Positions 5,120-5,606 of a stretch of 5,606 nucleotides of DNA are shown piece after piece; position 1 is the first letter of the stretch, and each line of letters opens with the position of its first letter. The notes under the pieces are model-generated. The model made no database searches and was not told the DNA's origin. It was given only the letters and a program-made list of their open reading frames with translations. Made by a program: the position numbers and the translations under genes. The DNA is from Chlamydiota bacterium (lineage in GTDB: Bacteria > Chlamydiota > Chlamydiia > Chlamydiales > Criblamydiaceae), in NCBI GenBank assembly GCA_021772365.1, contig JAJFMC010000304.1, positions 1-5,606 of the forward strand, written 5' to 3'.

Positions 5120-5606
5120 TTGTTGGATTTTTATGTCCAAGTAGTCTGAAATTTCCTGTTCATGACCCGGGAAGTATTTGTTGACCCACCGATAAAATTT
5201 CTGTTTTACTTTTAGCACTAAGAGATCGCGATCTTGTTTTTTCAAGGTATTTCTCAATCTCCCTACATCGATGCGGATGGCACGATTACCGACAAATCCG
5301 ACATTATCGATAACATTGGGATCTTTATCCATGATTCCTTGCCTGAATTCAAAACTGTATAATTCGAACAACTGGTCAATTCTTTTTTTCACCTCACCCA
5401 TATCATCTTTGGCGAGTAAACGAGAAAACAATTCTCTAGCGATAGTTGCTTTGTTTTGAACGACAAAAACAACTTGATCTAGAGGAATCGTGTGGTGAAT
5501 CCCTATGGCATCGACGACATCGAGAGAATCATTAAAGTACCCCTCAGATTCGTTTAGATGTTGGTAAACAAACCCGTACAATCTTCCCTCACTATTCTCC
5601 GCAATT
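5093..5606 (-). CDS. Hypothetical protein, C-terminal part (runs off right edge)
   Basis: The frame is open from the right edge of the window to TAA at 5095-5093, giving 170 visible residues; the N-terminus is outside. A TTG at 5581 is an in-frame codon, and the coding frame clearly continues upstream of it (AENSEGRLYGFVYQH), so it need not be the start. I do not recognise the family with confidence. The segment GIMDKDPNVIDNVGF (residues 91-105 of the visible part) followed by AIRIDVGRLR (109-118) has the cadence of the catalytic-loop and metal-binding region of aminoglycoside-phosphotransferase/kinase-like folds (D-x-D/N, then I-D-x-G). This is a tentative reading. The rest is charged and helical with no membrane segment, ending in an amphipathic, lysine-rich helix pair. 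The gene converges on bshA and overlaps it by 27 bases. Confidence 0.7.
   Translation of the reverse strand, partial: IAENSEGRLYGFVYQHLNESEGYFNDSLDVVDAIGIHHTIPLDQVVFVVQNKATIARELFSRLLAKDDMGEVKKRIDQLFELYSFEFRQGIMDKDPNVIDNVGFVGNRAIRIDVGRLRNTLKKQDRDLLVLKVKQKFYRWVNKYFPGHEQEISDYLDIKIQQLHTRLLHD

Noticed and set aside
5271..5459. 62-codon plus-strand ORF opposite the right-edge gene
   Set aside because: Shadow of the longer minus-strand frame that is open across the whole region.
1..5606. CRISPR array, tRNA or rRNA genes
   Set aside because: No regularly spaced repeats, cloverleaf or rRNA-like sequence was seen on either strand.

Overview
The window looks like accessory plus housekeeping DNA from a chlamydia-like bacterium (order Chlamydiales, probably an environmental, amoeba-type lineage). 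The main clue is the large gene at 395-2572. Its product has the double hydrophobic lobe of an inclusion-membrane (Inc) protein near the N-terminus and a YopT-type (peptidase family C58) cysteine protease signature near the C-terminus. This combination fits a type III secreted effector of an intracellular bacterium. The taxonomic call is an inference from gene content; no rRNA or other phylogenetic marker is present.

Layout. 1-61: the first 20 codons of a transposase-like gene on the minus strand, with its own ribosome binding site and promoter, running off the left edge. 62-394: non-coding or decayed DNA holding the likely end of that insertion sequence, a short decayed coding-like stretch, a possible mini-leader ORF, a weak terminator-like hairpin and a good promoter for the next gene. 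395-2572 (+): the Inc-like/C58 protease protein, 725 aa. 2573-2840: a convergent intergenic region with a perfect 18-bp inverted repeat flanked by direct repeats, and a doubtful 49-codon ORF. 2841-3905 (-): corA, a magnesium/divalent cation channel of the Thermotoga CorA type. 3906-3982: a 77-bp divergent promoter region. 3983-5119 (+): bshA, the first enzyme of bacillithiol synthesis. 5093-5606 (-): the C-terminal 170 residues of an unrecognised protein whose gene overlaps the end of bshA tail-to-tail by 27 bp.

The left part (transposase, effector candidate, hairpin element) looks like a mobile or recently rearranged effector cassette beside a stable housekeeping block (corA/bshA). The corA, bshA and 3'-hypothetical genes share no obvious pathway. 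The most notable item is the fusion of an inclusion-membrane anchor to a protease whose Cys/His/Asp spacing matches YopT and AvrPphB.
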